Assembly (NCBI RefSeq): GCF_004127445.1
Contig: NZ_QEXM01000041.1
Span: 405,423 to 469,422 of the forward strand
Length of the DNA: 64,000 nt
From: Streptomyces alfalfae
Lineage (GTDB): Bacteria > Actinomycetota > Actinomycetes > Streptomycetales > Streptomycetaceae
Reading direction: 5' to 3'
Positions 53,196 through 62,282 of this stretch are shown piece after piece. How positions within the stretch are numbered: position 1 is the stretch's first letter; the number at the start of each line of letters is the position of its first letter. The notes below the pieces were generated by a model, which was given only the letters and a program-made list of their open reading frames with translations, was not told the origin of the DNA and did not search any database. Both the position numbers and the translations under genes were made by a program.

Positions 53196-53543
53196 ATGGC
53201 GACCATGGCGGAGTGCCGTACCGCACTCGACACACTCTCTGACAACCTCGCGTCCGCCGACGGCGACGTGCGCGGCGCGGCTGCCCTGAACCGCTCGCTG
53301 AGCTGCCACATCACCGACCTCGACGCCACCTTCGCCGGCCGCCTCGAAAACGGCCGGATCACGGTGCTCGACAGCCACCAGGGGCCGCCCCGCCAGAAGG
53401 CGGAGATCCGCCTGGCGATGACCGGCGACGACCTGGTGGCGATGGTCGGCGGCGAGCTGAGGTTCGCCAAGGCGTGGGCCGCGGGGCGGGTCAAGCTGGA
53501 GGCGGGCTTCCGGGACCTGATCAAGCTCAGGTCGCTGCTGTAG
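53196..53543 (+). CDS. SCP2 sterol-carrier-domain protein
   Basis: A 115-residue protein with the SCP2 fold: strands carrying SLSCHITDLDATFAGRLENG and ITVLDS, then AEIRLAMTGDDLVAMVGGELRFAKAWAAGRVKLEA, and the LIKLRSLL helix. SCP2 domains bind acyl or sterol-like lipids in the cytoplasm. The ATG at 53196 fits the family length. The gene is divergent from the short tlyA-upstream gene, and its 3' end overlaps the convergent siderophore ATPase gene by 17 bases. Confidence 0.85.
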   Translation: MATMAECRTALDTLSDNLASADGDVRGAAALNRSLSCHITDLDATFAGRLENGRITVLDSHQGPPRQKAEIRLAMTGDDLVAMVGGELRFAKAWAAGRVKLEAGFRDLIKLRSLL

Positions 53544-54378
53544 CCACGGCCCGGCGCCCCGCGCGGGCGGCGGGGATCACCAGCGGCGTCCCCGTCTCGG
53601 GGTCGTCGATGATCTGGCATCGGATGCCGAACGTCCGCTCCACCAGCTCCGCCGTGACGACGTCCGCGGGCGCGCCCTCGGCGACGACCGCGCCGTCGCG
53701 CAGGGCGATGAGGTGCGTGGCGTAGCGCGCGGCGTGGTTGAGGTCGTGCAGGACGGCGACGAGGGTGCGGCCCTGCTCCTCGTGGAGCCGTGCGCACAGG
53801 TCGAGGACGTCGAGCTGGTGCTGGATGTCGAGGAACGTCGTCGGCTCGTCGAGGAGCAGCAGCGGCGTCTGCTGGGCGAGGGCCATGGCGATCCACACGC
53901 GCTGGCGCTGGCCGCCGGAGAGCTCGTCGACGTAGCGGTCGGCGAGGTCACGTACGCCCGTCGACGCCATGGACTCGTCCACGATCCGCTCGTCCTCCTC
54001 CGACCACTGCCGCAGGAGCCCCTGGTGGGGGTAGCGTCCGCGCGCGACGAGGTCGCCGACGGTGATGCCGTCGGGCGCGATCGACGACTGCGGGAGCAGG
54101 CCGAGCGTCTTGGCGACCTTCTTCGCCGGCATCGACTGGATGGCGTTCCCGTCGAGCAGGACGCGGCCAGCGGACGGCTTGAGCATCCGGGACAGGGCGC
54201 GCAGCAGCGTGGACTTGCCGCAGGCGTTGGGGCCCACGATCACCGTGAAGGAGTTGTCGGGTATTGCGACGGACAGCTTCTCCGCGATGACGCGCTGGTC
54301 GTAGCCGAGGGTGACGTCGTCGGCGATGAGCCGGTTCACTGCAGCACGCTCCTGGTCCGGAGGGTCGTTCTTGGTCAT
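53527..54378 (-). CDS. Iron-siderophore ABC transporter ATPase (FepC-like)
   Basis: A 283-residue ATPase. Walker A is VGPNACGKST, the signature LSGGQRQRVWIAMAL, Walker B LLLLDEPTTFLDI and the switch His LHDLNHA. The sequence is of the FecE/FepC siderophore-uptake type. It is followed upstream by two permease genes on the same strand. The ATG at 54378 begins MTKNDPPD. No substrate-binding lipoprotein gene is present in the cluster, so the binding protein must be encoded elsewhere. Confidence 0.93.
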   Translation of the reverse strand: MTKNDPPDQERAAVNRLIADDVTLGYDQRVIAEKLSVAIPDNSFTVIVGPNACGKSTLLRALSRMLKPSAGRVLLDGNAIQSMPAKKVAKTLGLLPQSSIAPDGITVGDLVARGRYPHQGLLRQWSEEDERIVDESMASTGVRDLADRYVDELSGGQRQRVWIAMALAQQTPLLLLDEPTTFLDIQHQLDVLDLCARLHEEQGRTLVAVLHDLNHAARYATHLIALRDGAVVAEGAPADVVTAELVERTFGIRCQIIDDPETGTPLVIPAARAGRRAVATAAT

Positions 54379-54407
54379 GACGGGTGGCCCGGCGGCCTCG
54401 CGCCGCC

Positions 54408-55436
54408 TCATACGCGTCCCGCCCTGCGCTGGGTGAGCAGGAGCCACAGCAGGTAGACGCCGCCGAGGACGCCGGTGACGACGCCCACCGGGAGCTGGTC
54501 GGCGCCGAAGGCCCGCTGCGAGCCCCAGTCCGCGACGATGAGGAGGGCGGCGCCCATGAACATCGACGGCATGAGGTTCGGTCCCGGCGAGCGGGTCAGC
54601 CGGCGGGCGAGCTGGGGCGCGGTGAGCGCGACGAAGCTGACGGGGCCGGCGGCGGCGGTGGCCGCGGCGGTGAGCAGGACGGAGGCCGTCAGCAGGGCGA
54701 ACCGGGTGCGTTCGACCGGCACGCCGAGCGCGTGAGCGGTGTCGTCGCCCATCTCCAGCATCCTCAGCGGACGCCCGTACACCAGGACGACCGGCGTCAG
54801 GACCGCGACGAGCACCAGCAGCGGCCACACCTGGTCCCAGTCGCGGCCGTCGAGGGAGCCGGTCATCCAGACCACGGAACGCGCGGCGTCGACGAAGTCC
54901 GCCTTGGTGAGCAGATAGCCGTTGATCGCCGTGATGAAGGCGGAGACGCCGATGCCGACGAGGACGAGCCGGTAGCCGTGCACGCCGCGCTTCCAGGCGA
55001 GCAGGTAGATGGCGAGGCCGGTGACGAGACCGCCGACGAGCGCGCCGCCCGCGACCTCGACCGCGCTGCCCTTGAACAGGACGATCATGGTGAGCGCCCC
55101 GGCCGTCGCCCCTTGCCCGAGGCCGAGCACGTCGGGGCTGCCCAGCGGGTTGCGCGCGATGGACTGGAAGAGGGCGCCGCCGAGGCCGAGCGCCGCGCCC
55201 ACCAGGAGCCCGACGAGGACGCGCGGCAGCCGCAGCTCGTTGATGATGAACTCCTGCCCGGCGTCGCCGTCGCCGAGCAGCGTGCGGACGACGTCGCCGG
55301 CCGGGATCGCGAAGTCGCCGGTGCCGATCAGGACGACACCCGCGGTGAGCGCCGCCAGCACGAGCAGGACCACGACCACCGTGGTGCGGACGTCGAGCCG
55401 GACCGAGAAGCCGCCCTTGACGCGCAATGCCTTCAC
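54408..55436 (-). CDS. Iron-siderophore ABC permease (FecCD family)
   Basis: A 342-residue permease with about ten membrane helices. Family landmarks are LRLPRVLVGLLVGAALGLGGALFQ, NPLGSPDVLGLGQGA and the ATPase-contact segment LTAPQLARRL. The GTG at 55436 overlaps the stop of the upstream permease gene (GTGA), so the two form a heterodimeric channel. It lies 29 bases before the ATPase gene. Confidence 0.93.
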   Translation of the reverse strand: MKALRVKGGFSVRLDVRTTVVVVLLVLAALTAGVVLIGTGDFAIPAGDVVRTLLGDGDAGQEFIINELRLPRVLVGLLVGAALGLGGALFQSIARNPLGSPDVLGLGQGATAGALTMIVLFKGSAVEVAGGALVGGLVTGLAIYLLAWKRGVHGYRLVLVGIGVSAFITAINGYLLTKADFVDAARSVVWMTGSLDGRDWDQVWPLLVLVAVLTPVVLVYGRPLRMLEMGDDTAHALGVPVERTRFALLTASVLLTAAATAAAGPVSFVALTAPQLARRLTRSPGPNLMPSMFMGAALLIVADWGSQRAFGADQLPVGVVTGVLGGVYLLWLLLTQRRAGRV

Positions 55437-56476
55437 AGCTGGGCCACCTTCCGCCGGCGTACGAGGAAGACGAAGACGGGCGCGCCGATGACCGCCGTCA
55501 CGATGCCGACCTGGAGCTCGGCGGGGCGGGCCACGATCCGGCCGACGACGTCGGCGCCGAGCAGCAGCACGGGCGAGAGGACCGCCGCGTACGGCAGGAT
55601 CCAGCGCATGTCGGGCCCGGTGAAGGAGCGCACGATGTGCGGCACCATCAGGCCGACGAACACGATCGGCCCGCAGGCCGCGGTCGCCGCCCCGCACAGC
55701 AGGGTCGCCGCCGCCATGGACAGCGCGCGGGTGCGGGCGAGGTGGGCGCCGAGCGCGCGGGCGGTGTCGTCGCCCATGGCCATGGCGTTCAGGGGCCGGG
55801 CGAGGCCGAGCGCGAGCACCGTGCCGACCGCGAGGAACGGCAGGACCTGCTGGATGGTGTGCGTGTTGGCGGAGGCCAGCGAGCCGACCGTCCAGAAGCG
55901 CATCTTGTTGAGCGCCGCACCGTCCATGATCATGACGGCCTGCAGATAGCCGTAGAGGGCCGCGCTGATCGCGGTGCCCGCGAGGGCGAGCCGCACCGGG
56001 GTCGCGCCGCGCGCCCCGCCGAGCGCGTACAGCAGGACGCCGACGAGCGCCGCCCCCACGAAGGCGAACCACACGTAGCCGCTCAGCGAGGTGACGCCGA
56101 AGAAGCTGATCGCGGTGACGACCGCCGCCGACGCGCCCAGGTTGATGCCGAGCAGCCCGGGATCGGCCAGCGGGTTGCGGGTGAGCGCCTGGAGGACGGC
56201 GCCGGACAGGCCGAGCGCGACGCCCGCGAGGAGCCCGAGCACGCTGCGCGAGAGCCGCTCGCCGACCACGACGTCGCCATAGGTCCCCGTGTCGTGGAAG
56301 AGGCCGTGCCAGACCTGCTCGATGGGCATCGATTTGGCGCCGACCGCGATGCTCGCGACGAAGACGAGCACGAGCACGGCCACCGCGACGAGCAGCCCGG
56401 CGGACCGTGTCGCGCGGCGTCCGGGCGGCGCGGGAGCGGTCTCCGCGCGGGGTTCTGGGGGACTGTCGACCAACAC
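55433..56476 (-). CDS. Iron-siderophore ABC permease (FecCD family)
   Basis: A 347-residue permease with about ten membrane helices. GLLAGVALGLSGAVLQALTRNPLADPGLLGINLG and FVGLMVPHIVR are the family segments. The N-terminal 25 residues are cytoplasmic and Pro/Ala-rich. The ATG-proximal region lies next to an iron box, so the three-gene operon is probably repressed when iron is replete. The gene is divergent from a siderophore-interacting flavoprotein gene. Confidence 0.93.
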   Translation of the reverse strand: MLVDSPPEPRAETAPAPPGRRATRSAGLLVAVAVLVLVFVASIAVGAKSMPIEQVWHGLFHDTGTYGDVVVGERLSRSVLGLLAGVALGLSGAVLQALTRNPLADPGLLGINLGASAAVVTAISFFGVTSLSGYVWFAFVGAALVGVLLYALGGARGATPVRLALAGTAISAALYGYLQAVMIMDGAALNKMRFWTVGSLASANTHTIQQVLPFLAVGTVLALGLARPLNAMAMGDDTARALGAHLARTRALSMAAATLLCGAATAACGPIVFVGLMVPHIVRSFTGPDMRWILPYAAVLSPVLLLGADVVGRIVARPAELQVGIVTAVIGAPVFVFLVRRRKVAQL

Positions 56477-56480
56477 CCGG

Positions 56481-56499
56481 TTAGGTTAGCCTACCCTCG
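56481..56499. promoter_or_regulatory. DtxR/DmdR-type iron box
   Basis: TTAGGTTAGCCTA followed by CCCTCG matches about 16 of 19 positions of the DtxR/IdeR consensus TTAGGTTAGCCTAACCTAA. It lies between the divergent siderophore permease operon and the SIP gene, and within 5 bases of the permease start. It should bind the iron repressor DmdR1 when iron is abundant. Confidence 0.85.
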
Positions 56500-56668
56500 C
56501 AGCGCCTCGACGAGAGAGCCCGCCGGACGCGAGACCACCGGGCGAGAGGCCGCCGAGAGACCACCGAGAGAGACGAGTGGCTCGCCGGGAGAAGCGGGGG
56601 CGACATCGTCGCGTGCGCCGCCCGTCACACCGGCCGCCCTCCCGTCGACGAGCCGAAGAGGCCACGCG

Positions 56669-57502
56669 ATGACCGATTCCCCGTACCAGTACTTCGACGT
56701 CCGGGTGCTGCGCGCCGAACGGCTCACCCCCGCCATGATCCGCGTGGTCCTCGGCGGCCCCGACCTGCCCCGCATGGCCTCGGGCGGCCGGGACCAGCGC
56801 ATCAAGATCTTCCTTCCGCACCCGGGCCAGGACGCCCCGGTCATGCCGGACACCGCCACCGGCGACGCCGCCGACTGGTACGCCGCCTGGTGCGCCCTCG
56901 ACCCCTCGGTGCGCGGCATCATGCGCACCTACACGACCCGCGAGCTCCGCCGCGACCCGCATGAGCTGGTCATCGACTTCGCCGTCCACGGCGCGGACCC
57001 CTCCCCCACCGACGGCCCCGCCACGAGCTGGGCGCGGACGGCGAGGGCCGGCGCCCACATCGGCGTCCTCGCCCCCGTCGAGGAGGAGAACGCGGCCTAC
57101 GACTTCCGGCCGCCCGAGGACACCGACTGGCTGCTCCTGGCCGCCGACGAGTCGGCGCTCCCGGCCGTCGCGGGCATCCTGGAGACCCTGCCGCCCGGCC
57201 TCCCGACACGCGTCTGGGTCGAGGTCCACGACCTGGCGGACCGGCAGGCGCTGCCCAGCAGGGCGGACACCGAGATCCACTGGCTCACCAGGGAGGGCGC
57301 CACCACGGAGGCCATCCGCGGCGCGGACCTGCCCGAAGGCGTCCCGTACGCGTGGATCGCCGGTGAGTCCGCGACCGTCAAGGCCGTCCGCCGCCACCTC
57401 GTCGGCGACCGGGGCTTCGCCCGCGAACGCGTGTCGTTCTCCGGCTACTGGCGCAAGCACACCACCACCGACGAGCTGATCGACCGGGGCGAGACGGCCT
57501 GA
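56669..57502 (+). CDS. Siderophore-interacting protein (FAD reductase)
   Basis: A 277-residue SIP-family flavoprotein that reduces ferric siderophores inside the cell. The N-terminal FAD-binding barrel has the signature RTYTTRELRRD (the family RxYT/R motif). The C-terminal NAD(P)H domain includes LLAADESALPAVAGILETLP and AWIAGESATVKAVRRHL, and the FSGYWRKH terminus is characteristic of SIP. GAAGAGG precedes the ATG at 56669. It is divergent from the uptake operon with an iron box between. Confidence 0.94.
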   Translation: MTDSPYQYFDVRVLRAERLTPAMIRVVLGGPDLPRMASGGRDQRIKIFLPHPGQDAPVMPDTATGDAADWYAAWCALDPSVRGIMRTYTTRELRRDPHELVIDFAVHGADPSPTDGPATSWARTARAGAHIGVLAPVEEENAAYDFRPPEDTDWLLLAADESALPAVAGILETLPPGLPTRVWVEVHDLADRQALPSRADTEIHWLTREGATTEAIRGADLPEGVPYAWIAGESATVKAVRRHLVGDRGFARERVSFSGYWRKHTTTDELIDRGETA

Positions 57503-57544
57503 CCGGCGACACGTCGGCCCGGCGCTCGCCCCGCCCCCGGCGGC

Positions 57545-58609
57545 TCACAGCCCCAGCCGGGCCACCGCCTTGTCCGCGGCCAGCGTGCAGGAGCCGTCTC
57601 CCGCCTGCGTCCAGGCCGCCGCGCACAGGGCGCGCAGCCCGTCCATGGCCTCGCCGTCGCCGTCCAGGGCCAGCTCGCCGCCGCGCGCCGAGGCCGTCCA
57701 GCCGCCGCAGCGGAAGCCGCCATCGGCCGCGGTCACCTCGGGCTGCCCGGTGAGCATGCCGCGCAGGTCCGCGTCCACGTACGTCGGCCGGTGCCGCGGC
57801 GGCGCCGCGAGGAGCTGCGCGGCGTCCGTGACGCCGGTCATGACGAGCAGGGAGTCCACCCCGCCGTTGAACGCGCCCTCGATGTCCGTGTCCAGGCGGT
57901 CGCCCACGACCAGCGGGCGCTCGGCCCCCGTGCGCAGGATCGTCTCCCGGTGCATCGGCGGCAGCGGCTTGCCCGCCACCTGCGGCTCCGCCCTCGTCGC
58001 GATGCGCACGACCTCCACCGCCGCGCCGTTGCCCGGAGCGATGCCCCGCGCGCTCGGGATCGTCAGGTCGGTGTTGGACGCGAACCACGGCACCCCGCGC
58101 GCGATCGCGTGACAGGCCTCGGCGAACCGCCCCCACGCCATGTCGGGGCCGCCGTACCCCTGCACGACCGCCGCGGGGTCCTCGTCGGCCGACTCGACCG
58201 GCACCAGACCCCGCTCCCGCAGCGCGACCCGCAGCCCCTCGCCGCCGATCACGAGCACCCGCGCCCCGGCGGGCACCTGCTCGCTGACCAGCCGGGCCGC
58301 CGCCTGCGCCGAGGTGATGACGTCCGCCGCCGCGGTCTCGATCCCCAGCTCCGTCAGATGCTCCGCCACCGCGTCCGGCGTCCGCAGCGCGTTGTTCGTG
58401 ACGTACGCCAGGTGCATGCCGCCCTTGCGCGCGGCGCCGAGCGACTCGACGGCGTACGCGATGGCGAGCCCACCCGCGTACACGACCCCGTCCAGGTCGA
58501 GCAGAGCGGTGTCATACGCCTCGCTCAGCGCCTCGCCGCTGCCCGCCGGCCGCGTCCTGACGCCCTCGTCCGCGCCACCGTCCGCGCCCTTGCCTGCGGT
58601 CTGGCTCAT
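57545..58609 (-). CDS. HAD-IIA phosphatase (NagD/PGPase-like)
   Basis: A 354-residue HAD hydrolase. The catalytic DXD is Asp38-Asp40 (DLDGVVY). YVTNNA gives motif II, KPLPP the motif III lysine, and VVGDRLDTDIEGA motif IV. The large IIA cap lies between. The C-terminal 65 residues (CGGWTASARGGELAL... LCAAAWTQAGD) are an extension beyond the usual 260-residue NagD core. Family members dephosphorylate sugar phosphates, pyridoxal phosphate or phosphoglycolate. The ATG at 58609 is used; the gene is divergent from the DUF1015 gene. Confidence 0.9.
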   Translation of the reverse strand: MSQTAGKGADGGADEGVRTRPAGSGEALSEAYDTALLDLDGVVYAGGLAIAYAVESLGAARKGGMHLAYVTNNALRTPDAVAEHLTELGIETAAADVITSAQAAARLVSEQVPAGARVLVIGGEGLRVALRERGLVPVESADEDPAAVVQGYGGPDMAWGRFAEACHAIARGVPWFASNTDLTIPSARGIAPGNGAAVEVVRIATRAEPQVAGKPLPPMHRETILRTGAERPLVVGDRLDTDIEGAFNGGVDSLLVMTGVTDAAQLLAAPPRHRPTYVDADLRGMLTGQPEVTAADGGFRCGGWTASARGGELALDGDGEAMDGLRALCAAAWTQAGDGSCTLAADKAVARLGL

Positions 58610-58681
58610 TACACATCGCTCCTCGCTCGATACCACTCCCCCGATCATCGCTCATGCCACGGACACACATACGATGCCCCA

Positions 58682-59965
58682 ATGAACACAGCGGGTCACA
58701 CGGACGCAGCCGGACTCGACCTGATCCCCTTCCGGGGCGTGCGCTACGTCCCCGAACGGGTCGGCAACCTCGCCGCGGTGACCTCACCCCCGTACGACGT
58801 GGTGGTCCGCCCCGACGGCCTGCTGCACCTGGAGTCGGCCGACCCGCACAACATCGTCCGGCTGATCCTCCCGCAGGCCACCACCCCCGCCGCCCGCAAC
58901 CAGCAGGCCGCCGACACCCTGCGCGACTGGCTCGCCGAAGGCATCCTCGCCCCCGACACCGAGCCGAGCCTCTACGTCTACGAACAGCGGGACGGCGACA
59001 TCCTCCAGCGCGGCGTCATCGGCGCGCTCCGCCTCTCCGAGGCCGCAGAGGGCGTCGTGCTGCCCCATGAGGACGTGATGCCGCACGTCGTCGAGGACCG
59101 CGCGGCCCTGATGCGGGCGACCTCGGCCAACCTGGAGCCGCTGCTCCTGACCTACCGCAGCGACGGGGACGACCACGCGAAAGGCCCCATAGCGGTCATC
59201 GAGCGCGTCGTCCGGCGCGATCCGCTGCTCGCCACCACCACCGAGGACGGCTTCCACCACCGCCTGTGGCCGGTGACCGACCCCGTTGAGATCACCGAGA
59301 TCCAGTCAGGTCTCGCCGCCCACCAGGCGCTGATCGCCGACGGCCACCACCGCTGGGCCACCAACCTGCGCCTGCGCGCCGAGCATCCCGCGCCGAGCGC
59401 CTGGGACTACGGCCTGGTCCTCCTGGTCGACACCGCCCGCTACCCGTTGCGGGTCCGCGCCATCCACCGCTACCTCCACCGCCTGCCGGTGTCCGAGGCA
59501 CTCGCCGCCATCGGCGACTCCTTCCGCGTACGCGAGGTGGAGGGGCCCCTCGACCACGCGCTCGCCGTCCTCGCCGAGGCCGCGGCCGAGAGCAACGCCT
59601 TCCTGCTCGCGGGCGACGGCGCATTCCACCTCGTCGACCGCCCGGCCCCGGACCTCCTGGCCCGTACGATCCGCGACGACCACCCCGAGGCCTGGCGGAC
59701 CCTGGACGCGACGGTCCTGCACTCGACGCTGCTCGACCACGTCTGGCGCGTCCCCGACGCCCCCGAGCACATCGCGTACATCCACGACACCGAGGCCACG
59801 GTCGAGAAGGCCGAGCGCGACGGCGGCACGGCCGTCCTGATGCACCCGGTCCGCGAGGAGGTCGTCCGCGACCTGGCCCGCCAGGGCGTGACGATGCCCC
59901 GCAAGTCGACCTCCTTCGGCCCTAAGCCGGCGACGGGCCTGGTCCTGCGGGGCCTCGCGTTCTGA
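58682..59965 (+). CDS. DUF1015 family protein
   Basis: A 427-residue protein of the DUF1015 (SerC-neighbour) family. Signatures are GLDLIPFRGVRYVPERVGNLAAVTSPPYDV at the N-terminus, LPHEDVMPHVVEDR, IADGHHRWATNLRLR and a final VTMPRKSTSFGPKPATGLV. The DGHHR block is the most conserved and may be a catalytic or metal site. DUF1015 proteins are widespread, often near serine or stress genes, and have no agreed function. It is divergent from the HAD gene and followed by a terminator. Confidence 0.88.
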   Translation: MNTAGHTDAAGLDLIPFRGVRYVPERVGNLAAVTSPPYDVVVRPDGLLHLESADPHNIVRLILPQATTPAARNQQAADTLRDWLAEGILAPDTEPSLYVYEQRDGDILQRGVIGALRLSEAAEGVVLPHEDVMPHVVEDRAALMRATSANLEPLLLTYRSDGDDHAKGPIAVIERVVRRDPLLATTTEDGFHHRLWPVTDPVEITEIQSGLAAHQALIADGHHRWATNLRLRAEHPAPSAWDYGLVLLVDTARYPLRVRAIHRYLHRLPVSEALAAIGDSFRVREVEGPLDHALAVLAEAAAESNAFLLAGDGAFHLVDRPAPDLLARTIRDDHPEAWRTLDATVLHSTLLDHVWRVPDAPEHIAYIHDTEATVEKAERDGGTAVLMHPVREEVVRDLARQGVTMPRKSTSFGPKPATGLVLRGLAF

Positions 59966-60001
59966 CGCGCCTCCGCACTCCCGTATGACCCCGGACATGC
60001 C

Positions 60002-60039
60002 GAACGGGCGGGGCTCCCCGAAGGGAACCCCGCCCGTTC
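60002..60039. terminator. Bidirectional terminator
   Basis: A 12-bp perfect outer stem (GAACGGGCGGGG and complement) with an inner TCCC/GGGA pair lies between the DUF1015 stop and the convergent repeat-protein stop (60056). Confidence 0.85.
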
Positions 60040-60055
60040 TCGGCGGTGCGGACGA

Positions 60056-62227
60056 TCAGGCCTTGTCGGCCCCGGCGTCGTCGACGCCGTCGCGGGCGTC
60101 GTCGATGTCGTCACCGTCCACGTCGCCGTCCACGTCATCGTGCGCGTCGTCACCGTGGGCGTCGTCGTCGCCCGCGGCCTCGCGGCGCTCGGCGGGCTCG
60201 GCGTCTGCGGCGATGGCGTCGCCCTGCTCGTCGTCCTCGTCGTCACCCAGGGCGTCGACGAACTCGACGCCGTCGAGCTCGGCCAGGCGGTCGGAGGCGT
60301 CGGTGCTGCCGTCCTTGTCGGACTCGACGACCTTCGCGAACCACTCCCGTGCCTCGTCCTCACGGCCGGCCGCGAGCAGCGCGTCGGCGTAGGCGTACCG
60401 CAGTCGCGCGGTCCAGGGCTGTACGGAGTTCGAGGCCAGCTCGGAGCTCTGCAGGGTCACGATGGCGGCGTCGATCTGGTCCATGTCACGGCGTGCCCCG
60501 GCGGCGACGAGCCGCATCTCGACCTGCCCCGCCTTGTCGAGCTTCTGCACCTCGGGCGCACCGGCCATGTCCAGCGCCTTCTCGGGCCGGCCCATGCCGC
60601 GCTCGCAGTCCGCCATGACGGGCCACAGCTCGACACTGCCGGTCATCCGCCGCGCTGCCCTGAACTCGGCGAGGGCCTCGCTGTACTTCTGGTTCGCGTA
60701 CGCGGCGAAGCCCGCCGCCTCACGCACCGCCGCGACCCTGGAGGCCAGCCGCAGGGCGATACGCGAGTACGCGTAGGCCTGCTCGGGGTCCTCGTCCAAC
60801 AGGTTGGCGACCATCACCAGGTTCCGCGCGACGTCCTCGGCGAGACCCTTGGGGAGGCTCTGCAGCTCCTGCTGGACGTCCTTGTCGATCTCGCGGCCCG
60901 TGACGTCGTCAGGGATCGGCAGCCGGCGGATCGGCTCGCGGTCCCGGTCACGGTCGTCGCGCCCGCGGTAGCCACCACGGTCGCCGTCACGCCGGTCGTC
61001 CCTCCGGTCGTCCCTGCGGTCGTCCCGCCCACGGAACCCGCCGGGCCTGCCGCCACGGCTGTCGTCCCGGCGCGGACCACGGCCTCGGTCGTCACGGCCC
61101 CGGTCGTCACGTCCGCGGTCATCGCGCCCGCGGTAGCCACCACGGTCCCCGCCACGGCTGTCTCCACCACGGCTGTCGTCACGGCGGAAACCACCGCGGT
61201 CGTCACGGCGGTCATCGCGTCGATCGTCACGGCGGTCGTCGCGACGGAAGGCGGGACGGTCGTCACGGCGGTCGTCCCTGCGGTCATCGCGCCGGTCGTC
61301 GCGGCGGAAGGCGGGACGGTCACCGTCGCGGCGGAAGCCACCACGGTCGCCGCCACGGTCACGGTCGTCACGGCGCGGGCCACTGGGCCGGTCGTCACGA
61401 CGGGGTCCGCTGGGACGGTCGTCACGACGGAACGGCGGACGCCCGCCCTCACGGTCGTCCCTCCCACGGAAGCCACCGCCACCGCGGTTGTCCCCACCAC
61501 GGTTGTCCTCACGGCGGAAACCACCACGGTCGCCGCGGTCATCGCGTCGATCGTCACGGCGGTCGTCGCGGCGGAAACCACCGCGGTCGTCACGGCGGTC
61601 ATCGCGTCGATCGTCACGGCGGTCGTCGCGGCGGAAGCCACCACGGTCGCCGCCACGGTCACGGTCGTCACGACGCGGGCCACCGGGCCGGTCGTCACGA
61701 CGGAACGGCGGACGCCCACCCTCACGGTCATCACGCCCACGGAACCCACCGCCACCGCGGTTGTCCCCACCACGGTTGTCCTCACGGCGGAAACCACCAC
61801 GGTCGCCGCGGTCATCGCGTCGATCGTCACGGCGGAAGGCGGGACGGTCACCGTCGCGGCGGAAACCGCCACGGTCGCCGCCACGGTCACGGTCGTCACG
61901 ACGCGGACCACTGGGACGGTCGTCACGACGGAACGGCGGACGCCCACCCTCACGGTCATCACGCCCACGGAACCCACCGCCACCACGGTTGTCCCCGCCA
62001 CGATTGTCATCGCGACGGAAACCACCACGGTCGCCCCGGTCATCACGCCGGTCGTCCCTGCGGTCATCGCGCCGGTCGTCACGGCGGAAAGCGGGACGGT
62101 CACCATCGCGACGGAAACCGCCACGGTCGTTGTCACGCTTCGGGGCTCCGCGGTAGCCGCCCCGGTCGCCACCTTCCCGGCGGCGCTGGTCGCGCTCCGG
62201 TCGCTCGTCGGGAGAGTTGGTGGACAT
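60056..62227 (-). CDS. RGG/RDD-repeat protein with C-terminal TPR domain
   Basis: A 723-residue protein. Residues 30 to about 425 are an extreme low-complexity region built of FRRDD, DRGGFRR, RDDRRDD and FRGRDDREGGRPPFRRDD units, intrinsically disordered and strongly charged. The globular part starts at RRLPIPDDVTG (about residue 430) and has tetratricopeptide-like repeats to about residue 650 (AYAYSRIALRLASRVA, YSEALAEFRAARRMTG, EDEAREWFAKVVES). An acidic Asp/Ala tail ends the protein. RGG/RDD tracts bind RNA and form condensates in eukaryotes. The globular part is known to me only as a conserved Streptomyces hypothetical. Start ATG at 62227; it is the last gene before the rRNA operon. Confidence 0.88.
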   Translation of the reverse strand: MSTNSPDERPERDQRRREGGDRGGYRGAPKRDNDRGGFRRDGDRPAFRRDDRRDDRRDDRRDDRGDRGGFRRDDNRGGDNRGGGGFRGRDDREGGRPPFRRDDRPSGPRRDDRDRGGDRGGFRRDGDRPAFRRDDRRDDRGDRGGFRREDNRGGDNRGGGGFRGRDDREGGRPPFRRDDRPGGPRRDDRDRGGDRGGFRRDDRRDDRRDDRRDDRGGFRRDDRRDDRRDDRGDRGGFRREDNRGGDNRGGGGFRGRDDREGGRPPFRRDDRPSGPRRDDRPSGPRRDDRDRGGDRGGFRRDGDRPAFRRDDRRDDRRDDRRDDRPAFRRDDRRDDRRDDRRDDRGGFRRDDSRGGDSRGGDRGGYRGRDDRGRDDRGRDDRGRGPRRDDSRGGRPGGFRGRDDRRDDRRDDRRDGDRGGYRGRDDRDRDREPIRRLPIPDDVTGREIDKDVQQELQSLPKGLAEDVARNLVMVANLLDEDPEQAYAYSRIALRLASRVAAVREAAGFAAYANQKYSEALAEFRAARRMTGSVELWPVMADCERGMGRPEKALDMAGAPEVQKLDKAGQVEMRLVAAGARRDMDQIDAAIVTLQSSELASNSVQPWTARLRYAYADALLAAGREDEAREWFAKVVESDKDGSTDASDRLAELDGVEFVDALGDDEDDEQGDAIAADAEPAERREAAGDDDAHGDDAHDDVDGDVDGDDIDDARDGVDDAGADKA
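60955..62150 (-). repeat. Complex tandem repeat array coding for the RGG/RDD tract
   Basis: About 1.2 kb. Twelve-base GGTCGTCACGGC-type units dominate, nested in a larger period of roughly 80 codons carrying GGGGFRGRDDREGGRPPFRRDD that occurs three times. The higher-order copies differ by a few codons, so the array has expanded by unequal recombination more than once. Confidence 0.92.
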
Positions 62228-62282
62228 GGGTGACTCCTAGTCTTCGGTACCGCAGTCATTCTCGCGCAGCCGGAGTGCCGGC

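Noticed and set aside
60955..62150. Regular repeats that might be a CRISPR array
   Set aside because: Units are nested 12-base coding repeats with no constant-length spacers, and they lie inside an open frame; no cas gene is present.
60140..62233. 697-residue plus-strand frame of Val/Thr-rich repeats opposite the RGG protein
   Set aside because: It is produced by the tandem repeats having no stops in several frames; only the minus-strand frame has a TPR domain, a normal start and a start-to-terminator layout.
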